Below, piece by piece: positions 1 through 10,730 of a DNA stretch of 64,000 bases. The notes beneath the pieces were generated by a model that saw only the letters and a program-made list of their open reading frames with translations, did no database searches and was not told where the DNA came from. A program made the position numbers and the translations under genes. Position 1 is the stretch's first letter, and each line of letters starts with the position of its first letter. Origin of the DNA: Aegilops tauschii subsp. strangulata (lineage: Eukaryota; Streptophyta; Magnoliopsida; Poales; Poaceae); NCBI RefSeq assembly GCF_002575655.3, contig NC_053039.3, forward strand, positions 221,793,622-221,857,621. Direction: 5' to 3'.

Positions 1-2296
1 TAGGCAAGTTTAAATGAGGCCGGGACAACAAACAACAATTCCGGAAAATCTCCATGTCATTTAGCAATTTAATGGAAACAACAAATATAAACATTTTAAA
101 TGTTGTTATCATGATGCGGATGACATATGCAAGTTTTAAGCAATTTTATGAAAATGTTTACATGAGCATGTTATGAAGCATTTGGTCACCATGGCGGAAC
201 GAAAGGGGTGCCACGGCAACGACAACGAAAATGGTGCCACGACAACATTCCGATGATCTGATAACTCATTGAGATACCGGTGCAAAAGAGCAAGTGTGCG
301 GATGTGCGAAACATGCAAAATATGGTGGGGTGATCCCGATTACCGGGTGTCCCACATGTCGGTGGCATGGAAACAAGGAACACGCAAGCGACAACTGGGA
401 CACGGTTCGAACATGAGCAACTCATACATCACAATCATTCGTTCACGGGCGTCGTCTCGGCGGTTATACCTTCGAAGCGTGCATTTTCGGAGTGGATCGG
501 GTTCGACGGTAGTGGAAGTAGTTGTTCATGGGTCGCCGAGGGAAGTAGTGGTACACGACGGCGGTAGTGGTACACGTTTGCGTAGATGTTCGGGGTCGTC
601 GGTAGAGGTACTTGACGTCCACGGGGTCGACGCTAGAGTTACACACGTTGTCGGGGTACTTGTTGTTCCGGTCTTGGCGTCCGTAAATGTACACGACAAT
701 CGTAGTGCTACTTGGCGGTTTCGTGTAGTAGAACTTGACGATCCGAGGGGGTACTTGGCGCATCACCGGATAGTTGTACATGGGTCAAACAGAGGCATTG
801 ACACATCTGGAGGGGCATCGAGGGACTTGTCAAGGCCCTGCCTCGGGAGGTCACAGGAGGTGCGTGGAGGTAGCTCGAGCTGCTGGTCGTCGGGGCATGG
901 CCGAGCAGCGGCTGGAAGACGTGGCCGGCATTGGTCTTGCCATGAAGCAAGGGAGGCGGAGCTCCTGCTAGGGCGATGGCGGCGAGCAGGCAACGGAACT
1001 TGGCGTCGACGTACAGGCGCAGCCAAGAGGAGCAACGACTGGAACGTGCAGCACTGGGCGAGGACTCCGGGACGCGCGGAGGTCGAGGAACTCGGCCGGT
1101 GGCGTGGCTTGGAGCAGATCGGGCGCGAGGAAGGTCGGAGGCGCCCGAAGCGAATGACGGAGGGGTGCGAAGGGCGGCGCTCGACGCTAAGGAGGTGGAG
1201 CAGAGGAAGGGGCGGAGCGGACGAGGCTGGCGAGCGGCGTGGAGCTTGACATCGAGGACTCGAAGCATGGCTCCGACAGCGCCGGGAACAGCGAAGACGG
1301 GTGGATCCAGTCGGCCGGCGCCGGATCTGGGCAAACGGCAGCGCGAACGGAGCTCGGGGCGGAGGAGCTTGGGCGCGGGACGGCGGCCTGGTGGCGTTGG
1401 CGCTCCTGCGGGCATTCATGGCGGCGGCGGCCTCCTGCTAGTCGGGTGGCTGGACTCTGGCGACGAGGAGGAGGCAGAGGGGAATGGAACGAGGGCGCGG
1501 CGCTGGTCTCTCTCTCTCTGACAGCGCATCGAGGGAAGAGGGGATCGAGCAGGGCTCTCCGTGCTCGATGCATGCGTGTGTGGGTGGCGGCGGAGGGGAA
1601 CGAGAGGGGTTGAGGGGTCGAGCGGCTAGGGTTAGGAGGGTTAGGTGGGCCGGCGCTGGTTGGTTAGGCCCAAGAGGCCGGCTGGGCTGCAAGGCTGCGC
1701 TCTCTCTCCCCCTCATATTTCTTTTAATAGAAAAGAAATTAGAGAGAAGAAAAGAAAGAGAGGGTTAGGGAAAGAAGTTGGACATGTGGATTATTTTTCC
1801 GGACTCACAAAAATGTGCTTGAACCAGGAAAAATAGAAGTGGGCATGACCGAAAGTTTAAATTCAAACTCATTTGATTTAAAATTCAAATGGTTTGAATA
1901 GGAAGCGAGGGTTGGGAAGGTCCAAAAATGTTGAGAATTTTGGTGGGGCTTCGGTAGATGAAGAAAGAATTATAGACAAGGTTAGAGAGATCGACTCAAA
2001 GCAGAAAAGGCATAGGATTAATTTTGCACGTGTGTTATGGTGATTCCCAAAGAATGGAATACTTTGTTATAGCTCCCTAATAATATTGGGAGGATATGTT
2101 ATAAAGAGAAAACACCATGTGAATTCCCTCGATTTAAATGGATCGAAGATCCATACAATTTATTTATCTGAGTATTTAAAAAAAAGGTTGCATGATGACA
2201 TGATGCAATGCAAGAGATGCAACAAACAAAACAAATCACACGACGAAACTCAGAGCATCTGGAAGTCTTCTGGAGCGCCGGTCTCGGGGCGTTACA
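1..2296 (-). mobile_element. Sukkula-like long LTR, minus orientation, truncated by the window edge
   Basis: Read on the minus strand from 2296, this begins TGTAACGCCCCGAGACC and runs collinear with the plus-strand copy starting at 2354, down to the window edge. It is therefore the same LTR family in inverted orientation, with its 3' part outside the window. The arms share the GA-rich, CT-rich and GC-rich blocks but differ by substitutions and small indels. The longest open frames inside it (for example 269-1249 plus) are GC-rich frames with no family similarity, and I do not regard them as genes. The base next to the terminus is 2297, where LINE sequence resumes (GCACC would be its TSD). The family name is inferred from the 3' end of the partner copy. 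Confidence 0.75.
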
Positions 2297-2353
2297 GCAC
2301 CCTTCACCTTAGGGATTAAAGAGATGATAGCATAATTCAGCTTGGAGATATCC
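2297..2353 (-). pseudogene. LINE reverse transcriptase fragment between two LTR insertions
   Basis: Fifty-seven bases whose minus-strand translation is DISKLNYAIISLIPKVKGA, the conserved N-terminal reverse transcriptase block of plant L1-type LINEs. In the undisturbed LINE this follows the segment that ends at 6517 on the far side of the solo LTR. Only this scrap lies between the two oppositely oriented LTRs, so it records the target into which both inserted. It cannot encode anything alone. Confidence 0.85.
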
Positions 2354-5300
2354 TGTAATGCCCCGAGACCGACGCTCCAGACGCCTTCCATATATTTCGT
2401 GATCGCCGTGTGTTTCTTTTTGCTTGCTCTATTTATTTTGCATTGCATCATGTCATCTTGCCATCATGTCATTTAATTTTTAAAACTTAACTAAATAAAT
2501 TGCATAGATTTTTGATCTATTTAAATCGAGGGAATTCATATGATGACTTCTCTTTATAACATATCCTCCCAATATTAGGGAGCTATAATAAATATTCCAT
2601 TCTTTTGGAATTAACCATAACACACTTGCATAATAAACGCCATGCCTTTTCCATTTCAAGTTTGTTCCCCAAACTTTGCCAATAATTCTCATCTCTGTTA
2701 TCGAGGATCCTCTAAGATTCTCAACATTTTTTGGACACTCCTAGAACCTCGTCCTAGTTCAAACCATTTGAATTAAATTCAAATGAGTTTGAATTCTACT
2801 TCACATGTGTGCCCACTTCTATTTTTTCGGGATCAAGCACATTTTTATGAGTCCGGAAAAATAGCCCCTTGCACAAATCCTTTCCTTAACCCCTCCTTTC
2901 TTTTCTTCTCTCTAATTTCTTTTCTATTAAAAGAAATATGAGGGAGAGAGAGAGAGCGCAACCTTGCAGCCCAGCCGGCCTCTTGGGCCTAACCAACCAG
3001 CGCCGGCCCACCTAACCCTCCTAACCCTAGCCGCTCGACCCCTCAACCCCTCTCATTCCCCTCCGCGGCCACCCGCACACGCATGCATCGAGCCAGGGAG
3101 AGCCCCGCTCGATCCCCCCTCTCGATCTCACCCTCTCCCTCCCGCAGCGCCCCCATCTTCCCGCAGCGCCCATCTCCCTCGATCCCCTCCTTCTTCCTTG
3201 CTTCGCCAGGGAGAGGAGCGAGACCTGTGCCCGCATCCGTCGTCCTCCGCGTCGTCTTCGTCGAGCGCCAGTAGCTCAACCCCGAGCCTCTCCACGCGCG
3301 CCCAACCTCCTGCTCGCGCCTGCACCTCTCCGTCGTCAGCCACCTCAAGCTCGCCACCGTGCCAGGACCTCCTCGCCCGCCTCCTCGTCTACACGGCGCC
3401 ACCGCCTCATCAGCTCCCTCGCCAGGGAGGAGCCCCTCGATCCGTTCCCTTCGGCCCCGACTCCGGCGAGCGCCGCCCCGTCGACTCTCCTCCACGCGAC
3501 GCCTCCCCTCTGCTTCCTCGCCCACCGCCGTTCCTGTCGCTCCGCCGCGACTTGGGCAAGCCGTCGACCTGACCGCCTTCCTGCACGCGCGTGCCCGCTG
3601 CTGGTCTCGTGCCAGGGCCCCTCCACCTCACGGCCATGGTGTCCGTCGTGGCTGTACAGTGCCGTCACGTTGCTGCTGCTTCGCCGCCCGCCTCCCTTCG
3701 TTGACCACCAAGAACCGAGGCCCTTTTGTGTTGCTTCACTTTGGATGCGCCAAGATCCTCTCTGACAAGTGTACGACTACATGGTGACACGTCAAATACC
3801 TCTACCGCCGTCTCCGGAATCGCCAAGGACGCCAAGTACCACGATGTCTTTGGGAGACCCGTGAACACCAAGTTCCCCTGCCACGAACGGTCACAGTGTT
3901 GTGGATCCGGCAAGTACCCTCTCCGGAGCGCCAAGTTCGTCTACAAAATGTGTACCACTACATCGGAGACCTCGGATCCTTCAAGTTCTTCTTCGAGACA
4001 TGAACCACTACTTCCCACGACGCCCCATGAACGACTACTTCCCTCGACAATTTTGAACCGCTCTAAAAATGCACGCTACGAAGGTATACCGCCGAGAACG
4101 ACGCCCGTGAACAAATGCATGTGTGTTGTATGAGATGCTCGTGGTTGCACCGTTTCCGAGTTGTCATTGCACGTTTCTCCTAGTTTGCCATGCCGTCGAC
4201 CCATGGGAACCCGGTTACCCGGAGCACCCCACCATCTCTTGCGTGTTCCACACATCCGCACACTTCTCTTTTGCATCGGTATCTCAATCGAGTTACCGGT
4301 ACCGATATGTTGCCGTGGGACCCTTTCGTTCTGCCATGGTGACCAAATGTTCTATATCATCCTTCATGTCAACATTTTCATAAATTGCTTAAACCTTGCA
4401 TATGTCATCCGCATCATGATAACATTTAAAATGTTTAAAATTGTGTTTGCATTAAATTGCTATATGCATATGGGGATTTTCCGGAATTGTTGTTTGTTAT
4501 TCCGGCCTCATTTAAATTGCCTAAAATGTGTAGTTTACTTATGTCTCACCTCTTGCCATGTTAATCAACATTTAATATTGTTGGGTACATAAACGAGAGA
4601 GAACTAAATAATTGATGTGGTGTTTTGTCAATATGCAACTTGTTGCATATTGAGCTCCACTTAATTTGTAGTATTGTTTATGCACTTTGCCATGACATGC
4701 CTCATTAAATCGGACATGCATCATACTTGTTTGTGCATCATACCATATGTATGTGGTGGTTGTTTACTATGTTGTTTGTTTCTTTCCGGGTTGCTTCTCT
4801 CGTTAGCTTCGGTTTCGGTCCGGAGTTGTGAGGATTCGTTCGACTACATCCGTTTGTTTTTCTTCATGGACTCGTTCTTCTTCCTAGCGGGATTTTAGGC
4901 AAGATGACCATACCCTCGATATCACTTCTATCTTTGCTTGCTAGTTGTTTCGCTCTATTGCTATGCCGCGCTACCTACCACTTGCTATATCATGCCTCCC
5001 ATATTGCCATGTCAAGCCTCTAACCATCCTTCCTAGCAAACCGTTGTTTGGCTATGTTACCGCTTTTGCTCAGCCCCTCTTATAGCGTTGCTAGTTGCAG
5101 GTGAAGATGAAGTTTGTTCCTTGTTGGAACATGGATATTTTTGGGATATCACAATATCTCTTATTTAATTAATGCATCTATATACTTGGTAAAGGGTGGA
5201 AGGCTCGGCCTTATGCCTAGTGTTTTGTTCCACTCTTGCCGCCCTAGTTTCCATCATACCGGTGTTATGTTCCTTGATTTTGCGTTCCTTACGCAGTTGG

Positions 5301-6516
5301 GTGATTTATGGGACCCCCTTGACAGTTCGCCTTGAATAAAACTCCTCCAGCAAGGCCCAACCTTGGTTTTAACATTTGCCACCTAAGCCTTTTTCCCTTG
5401 GGTTCTGCAGACTCAAGGGTCATCTTTATTTTAACCCCCCGGGCCAGTGCTCCTCCGAGTGTTGGTCCAAACTAGAGCCCTTTGCAGCGCCACCTCGGGG
5501 AAACTTGAGGCCTGGTTTTAGTTGTACGGACTGCTCATCCGGTGTGCCCTGAGAACGAGATATGTGCAGCTCCTATCGGGATTTGTCGGCACATTCGGGC
5601 GGCTTTGCTGGTCTTGTTTTACCATTGTCGAAATGTCTTGTAAACCGGGATTCCGAGACTGATCGGGTCTTTCCGGGAGAAGGAATATCCTTCGTTGACC
5701 GTGAGAGCTTATAATGGGCTAAGTTGGGACACCCCTGCAGGGTATTATCTTTCGAAAGCCGTGCCCGCGGTTATGTGGCAGATGGGAATTTGTTAATGTC
5801 CGGTTGTAGAGAACTTGATACTTGACTTAATTAAAATACATCAACCGCGTGTGTAGCCGTGATGGTCTCTTCTCGGCGGAGTCCGGGAAGTGAACACGGT
5901 TCTTGTGTTATGTTTGACGTAAGTAGGAGTTCAGGATCACTTCTTGATCATTACTAGTTGACGACCGTTCCGTTGCTTCTCTTCTCGCTCTTATTTGCGT
6001 ATGTTAGCCACCATATATGCTTAGTCGCTGCTGCAACCTCACCACCTTACCCTTCTCCTACCCATAAGCTTAAATAGTCTTGATCTCGCGGGTGTGAGAT
6101 TGCTGAGTCCTCGTGACTCACAGATACTTCCAAAACAGTTGCAGGTGCCGACGATACCAGTGCAGATGACGCAACCGAGCTCAAGTGGGAGTTCGACGAG
6201 GAACTTGGTCGTTACTATGTTTCGTTTCCTGATGATCAGTAGTGGAGCCCAGTTGGGACGATCGGGGATCTAGCATTTGGGGTTGTCTTCTTCTCTTTTG
6301 GTTCCGTAGTCGGACCTATATGTGTACTCTGAATGATGTATGAATTTATTTATGTATTGTGTGAAGTGGCGATTGTAAGCCAACTCTTTATCCCATTCTT
6401 GTTCATTACATGGGATTGTGTGAAGATGACCCTTCTTGCGACAAAACCACAATGCGGTTATGCCTCTAAGTCGTGCCTCGTCACGTGGGAGATATAGCCG
6501 CATCGTGGGTGTTACA
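2354..6516 (+). mobile_element. Sukkula-like solo LTR with TATCC target-site duplication
   Basis: A 4163-bp unit starting TGTAATGCCCCGAGACC and ending GTGGGTGTTACA, with TG...CA termini. It is flanked by a perfect 5-bp TSD TATCC (2349-2353 and 6517-6521). There is no internal domain, primer-binding site or second LTR, so it looks like a solo LTR left by LTR-LTR recombination. From memory, the outward 3' end resembles the published barley Sukkula LTR primer (GATA..CGCAT..TGGG). Sukkula is a large LTR retrotransposon derivative (LARD) with LTRs above 4 kb and no coding capacity, which fits the length and the absence of convincing ORFs. The first about 2.2 kb is repeated in inverse orientation at 1-2296. 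Confidence 0.8.
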
Positions 6517-6684
6517 TATCCACCATGCCCAAGCAAAATCGATGATAATCGCGTAAACAAGATGTTTTAGCACCGGCCAAAACTTCTTAAAGAAGCTGAT
6601 CGAAAACCCATCTAGGCCAGGAGCATAATTAGAATTAGAGGAGGAGACCACCTCATCGATCTCTTCCGGTGATAGAGTCACCAT
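6517..6684 (-). pseudogene. LINE reverse transcriptase N-terminal fragment
   Basis: Minus-strand translation gives LSPEEIDEVVSSSNSNYAPG, then LDGFSISFFKKFWP and the segment up to IIIDFAWAW. This is the linker and first conserved block (APGPDGF-type motif) of plant LINE reverse transcriptases. The frame runs straight into the solo LTR at 6516; the continuation (SKLNYAIISLIPK) is at 2353-2297. Catalytic blocks with the YADD-type motif are not in this window. Confidence 0.85.
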
Positions 6685-7120
6685 GAGGGCAGTGTTGTCC
6701 TCAGTAAAGATATGGCATCAGGAGCCCGTAGATTAGAGGAGATGCGAAAACCACACGAAGGCACAACAAAGAGAAGGGACTAAAAGAAAGAGTAAATATG
6801 ATTCTGGATGATGGCTGGGCCAGCCACCACCTCCCCATTGACAATAAGTCCAAAAATTCAGCACCTCCTACGCCTCCCATTGGCAATAGCAAAGAAGTAC
6901 GCAGTGATAGCATCACCTTTAAGCATCCAGGACAACCTCCTACGCTGCTGCCAGTACACTTCTCCTGGCAGTGGATATCGAGAAAAGATCTGTTTCTAAC
7001 TCATACCTATGAGCCCAACTAGTAGAATCAAGCCCACCCGAGTCCGCAAGGGAGTCAATGGCCTTGATGCTATTCAGAAGGAGATCTTTCTCCCTATGGT
7101 TCGGTTCAGGCCCCAACCTT

Positions 7121-7968
7121 TCAGAAATCCACGCAGATTAGAGGAACACAAAATCCAATCATCCGGAGGACCAAAGGAATGGTGACTAGACAAAAAGAGG
7201 GAGGAAATTTTGTCCGACACCAGCGGGATGAACCCATCCACCAAGAGACAGGAGGAATCAAATCTAAAATGGCGAGAAGGGGCAAAGGCGTGTGATCACT
7301 ACCAATGTGAGATTGAGCGATGAGGGAGGACCTTGGAAAGATGATACCCCATTCATGAGAGATGGGCACCCTATCCAACACCAATCTAACTGGATCGGGC
7401 TGATGGTTGGACCACGTGAACCGAGCACCAACCCTATGCAGCTCCCTTAGAGTAAAATCAATGATGAATCGTTAAAACCTTTAGCTCTAGACCACGAGAA
7501 ATTCGAGTTGTTCTTATCCCAAGGGAACCCGAGAAGATTAAAATCCCCACCAATGAGAAGAGGCAAAGTCGAAGCCTCGACTTTAGCAGATAGTTCAAGC
7601 AAGAACTCATGAGAGAGAGAGAGAGTGATCAGCCGAACCATAAAGTCCAACAACTTCCCAGGTCTTATCAATAGCATGATGGTGCAAAAACATGCTAGCA
7701 AAGTACACACCGGCATCAAAACAGGCAAAGTCAAAAACATCAAAATGCGCACCCAAAAGAATACCACCAGAATGACCAACAGCCGACAACCACTTCCAAC
7801 AAAACAGATCAATACCCGCAATAGAGGAAAGCTCAGAATGAGAGAAGGAGTCCTTGATCGTTTCCTGTAAGCACACTAAGTGGATATGATGATCCCGAAT
7901 GTAATCCCTAAGCTGGTTATGACGCCCCTAGCTCCGAACCCGCGCATGTTCCAAAAAAGGGCCCTCAT
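7121..7968 (-). pseudogene. LINE apurinic/apyrimidinic endonuclease domain, frameshifted
   Basis: Starts at the ATG ending at 7968 with MRALFWNMRGFG, the usual first strand of plant LINE endonucleases (normally WNxRG). A frameshift near 7926 leads into HNQLRDYI..HLVCLQETI (7900-7850), then GHSGGILLG near 7780, GGDFNLLG near 7540 and DRVPISHEWG..IGSDHTPL near 7370-7290. These are the family's QETK, GG, GGDFN and SDHxPL motifs, in order. The enzyme would nick target DNA to prime reverse transcription. Several frame changes and stops make it non-functional. Confidence 0.85.
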
Positions 7969-8578
7969 TTGTAGGAAAGATTCTTGACGCGAAGACTAGC
8001 CATAGAGGGCAACACCGAAGCCGTCTGCTTCTTACGTCTCAGCCGCACCAACGGAACCGATTTGGGAATCGAAACATCAAGAAACGACGACGCAACAGGA
8101 TCGCCGACACCTCCCTCACCCACTACCCGGGGGGAGGGTTGGTCAGACCACCCAAGTCCCTAGCCTTGGCCAGGGCTGCCTACGCAAGCTTGTTGGCACA
8201 GATCACAGAAAGAAGAGCCGAGGGAGACCCAAACGAAGCACCAAGGAAAAAACCAGAATCACAAGCAACTTTCAGGAAATGCGAATCGGAAAAAATAAAG
8301 AAGAATAGTATGCTTTGGAGAGGTGGGAAGAGTATCTGCAACCACATGATCCTTCTCCTTCACCCTCCTAGCCGCGCGGACCAGAAACAATTCCCGAAAA
8401 ACCTTAGCATGTCAGCTCTTGCACGCCGTCAAGGTAGGAGTGTGCATAAGAACAAAATGATCCAAGGGGTGGGGGTGCCATGGGAGCCATCGAAGAAGCC
8501 ACCTTGCCAAGATCACAATCAAGTCTACAACACAACCTACTCATTGAATGCACCAAAGCCCCCGAACCACCGCTGCGC
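7969..8578 (-). pseudogene. Probable LINE ORF1 remnant
   Basis: This lies directly upstream of the endonuclease on the minus strand, where plant LINEs carry the ORF1 nucleic-acid-binding protein. Broken minus-strand frames include stretches such as ELFLVRAARRVKEKDHV, but I see no convincing CCHC zinc knuckle. The call rests mainly on position. The plus-strand frame 8139-8615 is a shadow. Confidence 0.45.
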
Positions 8579-9237
8579 TGTTATGTCCATTTTCATCATG
8601 TTTTCCTATTGTTAATTATACTATTTTTGATCAATATTTCACTTTATAATGCAATTCCAATGCCTTTTCTCTCTTAATGTGCAAGATTTATATAAAGAGG
8701 GAGATTGCCGGCAGCTGGAATTCCGGACCCAAAAGAGCTACAGTAGAGATAGCTATTCTCCGGAGCTCCAAATGACCTTAAATTTCAGAGATTTTTATTG
8801 AATAAATATAAATTACTGGAGTGAAGATCCACCAGAGAGGGGCCACCAGTTGCCCATAAGGCAAGAGGGCACGCCTACCCCCAAGGTGCGCCCTGATGTC
8901 TTGTGGGGCCCATGGAGGCCCTCTGGTGCCCTCCTTCTCATATATGAGGCCATTTGCCCTAGAAAAAAATAGTCGATACTTTCGGGACGAAGCGCCGCCG
9001 TCTTGAGGTGGAACCCGGGCAGGAGCACTTTTGCTCTCCGGCGAAGCAATTCCACTAGGGATACTTCCCTCCGGGAGGGGGAAATCGAAGCCATTGACAT
9101 CACCAATGATCCTCTCATTGTGGGAGGACTCGTCTCCATCAACATCTTCACCAGCACAATCTCATCTCAAACCCTAGTTCATCTCTTGTATTCAACCTTT
9201 GTCTCAAAACCTCAGATTGGTACCTGTAGGTTGCTAC
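8579..9237 (+). mobile_element. Athila-type gypsy LTR, 5' portion only
   Basis: Begins TGTTATGTCCATTTTCATCATG (canonical family start TGATACGTCCATTTTGCATCATG) and follows the reverse complement of the LTR at 56448-57966. Shared blocks include the CCGGCAGCTGGAATTCCGGA block, the TTTCGGGACGAAGCGCCGCC block, the CTCCGGGAGGGGGAAATC block and the CAAACCCTAGTTCATCTCTTGT block. It stops at 9237 where a CACTA terminus starts. The middle of the LTR is not found in this orientation; an LTR 3' tip of similar type occurs at 15303-15549 but may belong to another insertion. Nearest named families by memory are BAGY-2 and Sabrina. Confidence 0.75.
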
Positions 9238-9584
9238 ACTACAAAAAAAAGACACATCCGTGACATTTTGGGCCGAATGAATTTTTTCCTGTCATGCTTA
9301 TGACACTTCTATGATGATAATTGTGACAAAACTCGATATCATTATAGACATGGTGGGCTCCTAATTCTATGAAAATAATCGTGACAGAAAATGGGCTTGT
9401 CGTCCTGGGAGGGCCGGAGACGCAGCTGCATGACATTCTTTGGGCCGTCCATGACGGAAAAAACCGTGGTAGAAGCGAGGGCGAGGAAAATATCGGGGAG
9501 TTCCCGGTTACGGTGGGTGGTCGGGGGCCGAGCGATGCGCGTCTCTCTCGTACATGTACGCGCGTGGGTGTGAGGTGTTGGGCT

Positions 9585-9742
9585 CTAACTGAACCCGAGC
9601 GAGGCATTCGCCTACTGAACCCGAGCGATTGCACTGCAGGCTACACATTACTGAACCCGAGCGATCGATCGATCCCTTGCTGTTAACTGAACCCGAGTGA
9701 TTCCTTCGCTACTGCTGCTAACTGAAGTCGATCGATGCTGCC
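9585..9742 (+). repeat. Tandem array of about 35-bp units, CACTA subterminal
   Basis: Four to five imperfect units share the core ACTGAACCCGAGCGATT, each followed by a variable spacer with GATCGATC or CTGCTGCTAACT. The array lies between the CACTA terminal repeat and the next array. Subterminal repeats of this kind normally serve as binding sites for the CACTA second protein (TNPA); that role is inferred here. Confidence 0.8.
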
Positions 9743-10155
9743 TCTGGATGAACAGTGAGCGTTGTTGGGGGGGGGTTGGATGAACAGTTCCCGGTGGGGG
9801 TGGATGAACAAGACCCCGTGGTGTGCCGCTGGATGAACAGGACCCCGATCGAGCCGGTTGGGGGTGGATGAACAGGACCCCGTGGAGGGCTAGATGAACA
9901 GGACGACCCCGTGGAGGGCTGGTAGAACAGTAGCCGGTGGAGGGCTGGATGAACAGTAGCCGGTGGAGGGGTCGTTGAACAGGACCCCGTGGAGAGGGCT
10001 GGTTGAACAGTAGCCGGTGGAGGAGAGCGCGGTGGAGGCTGGATGAACAGGAGCCCGTGGATGAATAGTCGCAGGTGTAGGCTGGAGGAGGTCGACGGTG
10101 GATGAATAGTAGCCCATGGAGGCAGTCGACGGTGGAGACGAACAGTATCCCGTGG
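9743..10155 (+). repeat. Tandem array of about 26-bp GC-rich units
   Basis: Roughly a dozen or more units built on GGATGAACAG(G/T)A(G/C)CC followed by CGTGGAGGGCT or CGGTGGAGGGCT. Unit length varies from about 25 to 43 bp because of small internal insertions such as GAGCGCGGTGGAGGCT. The direct repeats are clear by eye. The low-complexity minus-strand frame 9648-10658 is a by-product of this array. Confidence 0.85.
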
Positions 10156-10425
10156 AGTCCCGTTTTGCGGTACGCCACACCCCTCCCGATGAACAGGACC
10201 CCCGTTTCGACCGTAGCGCTCCAACACAAGTCCGTTTCCTCCATTTTGCTGTACGCCACACCCCTCCCGATCAACACCGTTTCAACCGTAGGAGGTCCAA
10301 GAGAAGTCTGTTTCCTCCGTTTTGTGGTACGCCAGACCCCTCCCAATGAACAAGATCTCGTTTCGACCGTGGCCGGTCGAACACAAGCCGTTTCCTCTGT
10401 TCTGCGGTACGCTAGGCCTTGTTTC
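10156..10425 (+). repeat. Tandem array of about 75-80-bp units
   Basis: About three and a half units with the order CCGTTTTGCGGTACGCCA, then CACCCCTCCCGATGAACA, then CGTTTCGACCGT and AACACAAGTCCGTTTCCTC. The GATGAACA core links this array to the 26-bp array before it, suggesting that one arose from the other. It has no coding value. Confidence 0.8.
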
Positions 10426-10649
10426 CATCGGCTGTTCCATCCAAGCCGGTTGGCTCCCGATGAACATGACGACGCATTCCGTTCCGACCCAGCCGGTTGG
10501 CTCCCCATGAACACGACGACGACGCAGTTTCTCCGTTCCGACCTAGCCAAGTACACGAGACCTGGCCGTACGTATGCACGAGTAGGCGTTAGAGACCCCG
10601 CCCGTATGTGGCAGCCAAGAGTCCACACAAGGGCAAGGACCAGCACGCG
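10426..10649. other. Remainder of CACTA subterminal DNA
   Basis: Contains further GGCTCCC(G/C)ATGAACA motifs at 10450-10515, then unrecognised sequence to the junction with the gypsy fragment at about 10645. I see no gene here. Confidence 0.5.
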
Positions 10650-10730
10650 CCGGAGCATTATTTCGAGGATGTCTTAAAGGCTGCCCGCTTGATAGAGGGT
10701 CAATGCTCGAAGGACATAATATCCTACTGA
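10650..10730 (+). pseudogene. C-terminal remnant of the gypsy antisense ORF (PF04195-type)
   Basis: Twenty-six codons, PEHYFEDVLKAARLIEG then QCSKDIISY, and a stop at 10728-10730. These match the C-terminus of the minus-strand protein at 20023-20861 (PERYFDDVLEGSRIVEG, QCSKDIIFE). The reading direction is opposite to gag of the same element, as in copy 2. Everything upstream has been lost at the CACTA junction. Confidence 0.8.

Larger units (their letters stand above)
6517..8578 (-). mobile_element. L1-type LINE, 5' half, interrupted and decayed
   Basis: Minus-strand remains of a non-LTR retrotransposon. Reading leftward from 8578 there is a degraded ORF1-like stretch, an apurinic endonuclease domain and the start of the reverse transcriptase. 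The reverse transcriptase is cut at 6517 by the solo LTR and resumes at 2353-2297. The 3' part of the element would lie left of the window. At 8578 it is cut by an Athila-type LTR start. Frames are repeatedly broken, so this is an inactive relic. Confidence 0.8.
9238..10649 (+). mobile_element. CACTA transposon left end with subterminal arrays, truncated
   Basis: Starts CACTACAAAAAAAAGACAC, a CACTA-superfamily terminal inverted repeat, followed by short motifs (TTCTATGATGATAATTGTGAC, TGTCATGC) that also occur in the right end at 61381-61585. Inside are three different tandem arrays annotated separately. At about 10643-10650 the sequence switches to the antisense-ORF region of a gypsy element with no terminal repeat, so this CACTA end is truncated there. 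The 3 bp before the terminus are CTA; those after 61585 are ATC, so a simple pairing of the two ends is not supported. Confidence 0.75.

Noticed and set aside
269..1249. 326-codon plus-strand open frame
   Set aside because: It lies wholly in the GC-rich part of the Sukkula-like LTR. Composition is Arg/Gly/Ser-biased with no domain, and the inverted copy at 2964-4200 does not keep the frame.
2964..3572. 202-codon Pro/Ser-rich open frame
   Set aside because: Same LTR block in the other copy. Low complexity, overlapping open frames on both strands and no start context.
4161..4592. 143-codon frame in the solo LTR
   Set aside because: Not preserved in the inverted copy at 1-400 and no recognisable motif.
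8139..8615. 158-codon plus-strand frame
   Set aside because: Antisense to LINE ORF1/endonuclease sequence and running into an LTR start.
9648..10658. 336-codon minus-strand open frame
   Set aside because: A by-product of the 26-bp and 78-bp tandem arrays; the translation is repetitive Pro/Ser/Cys with no family.
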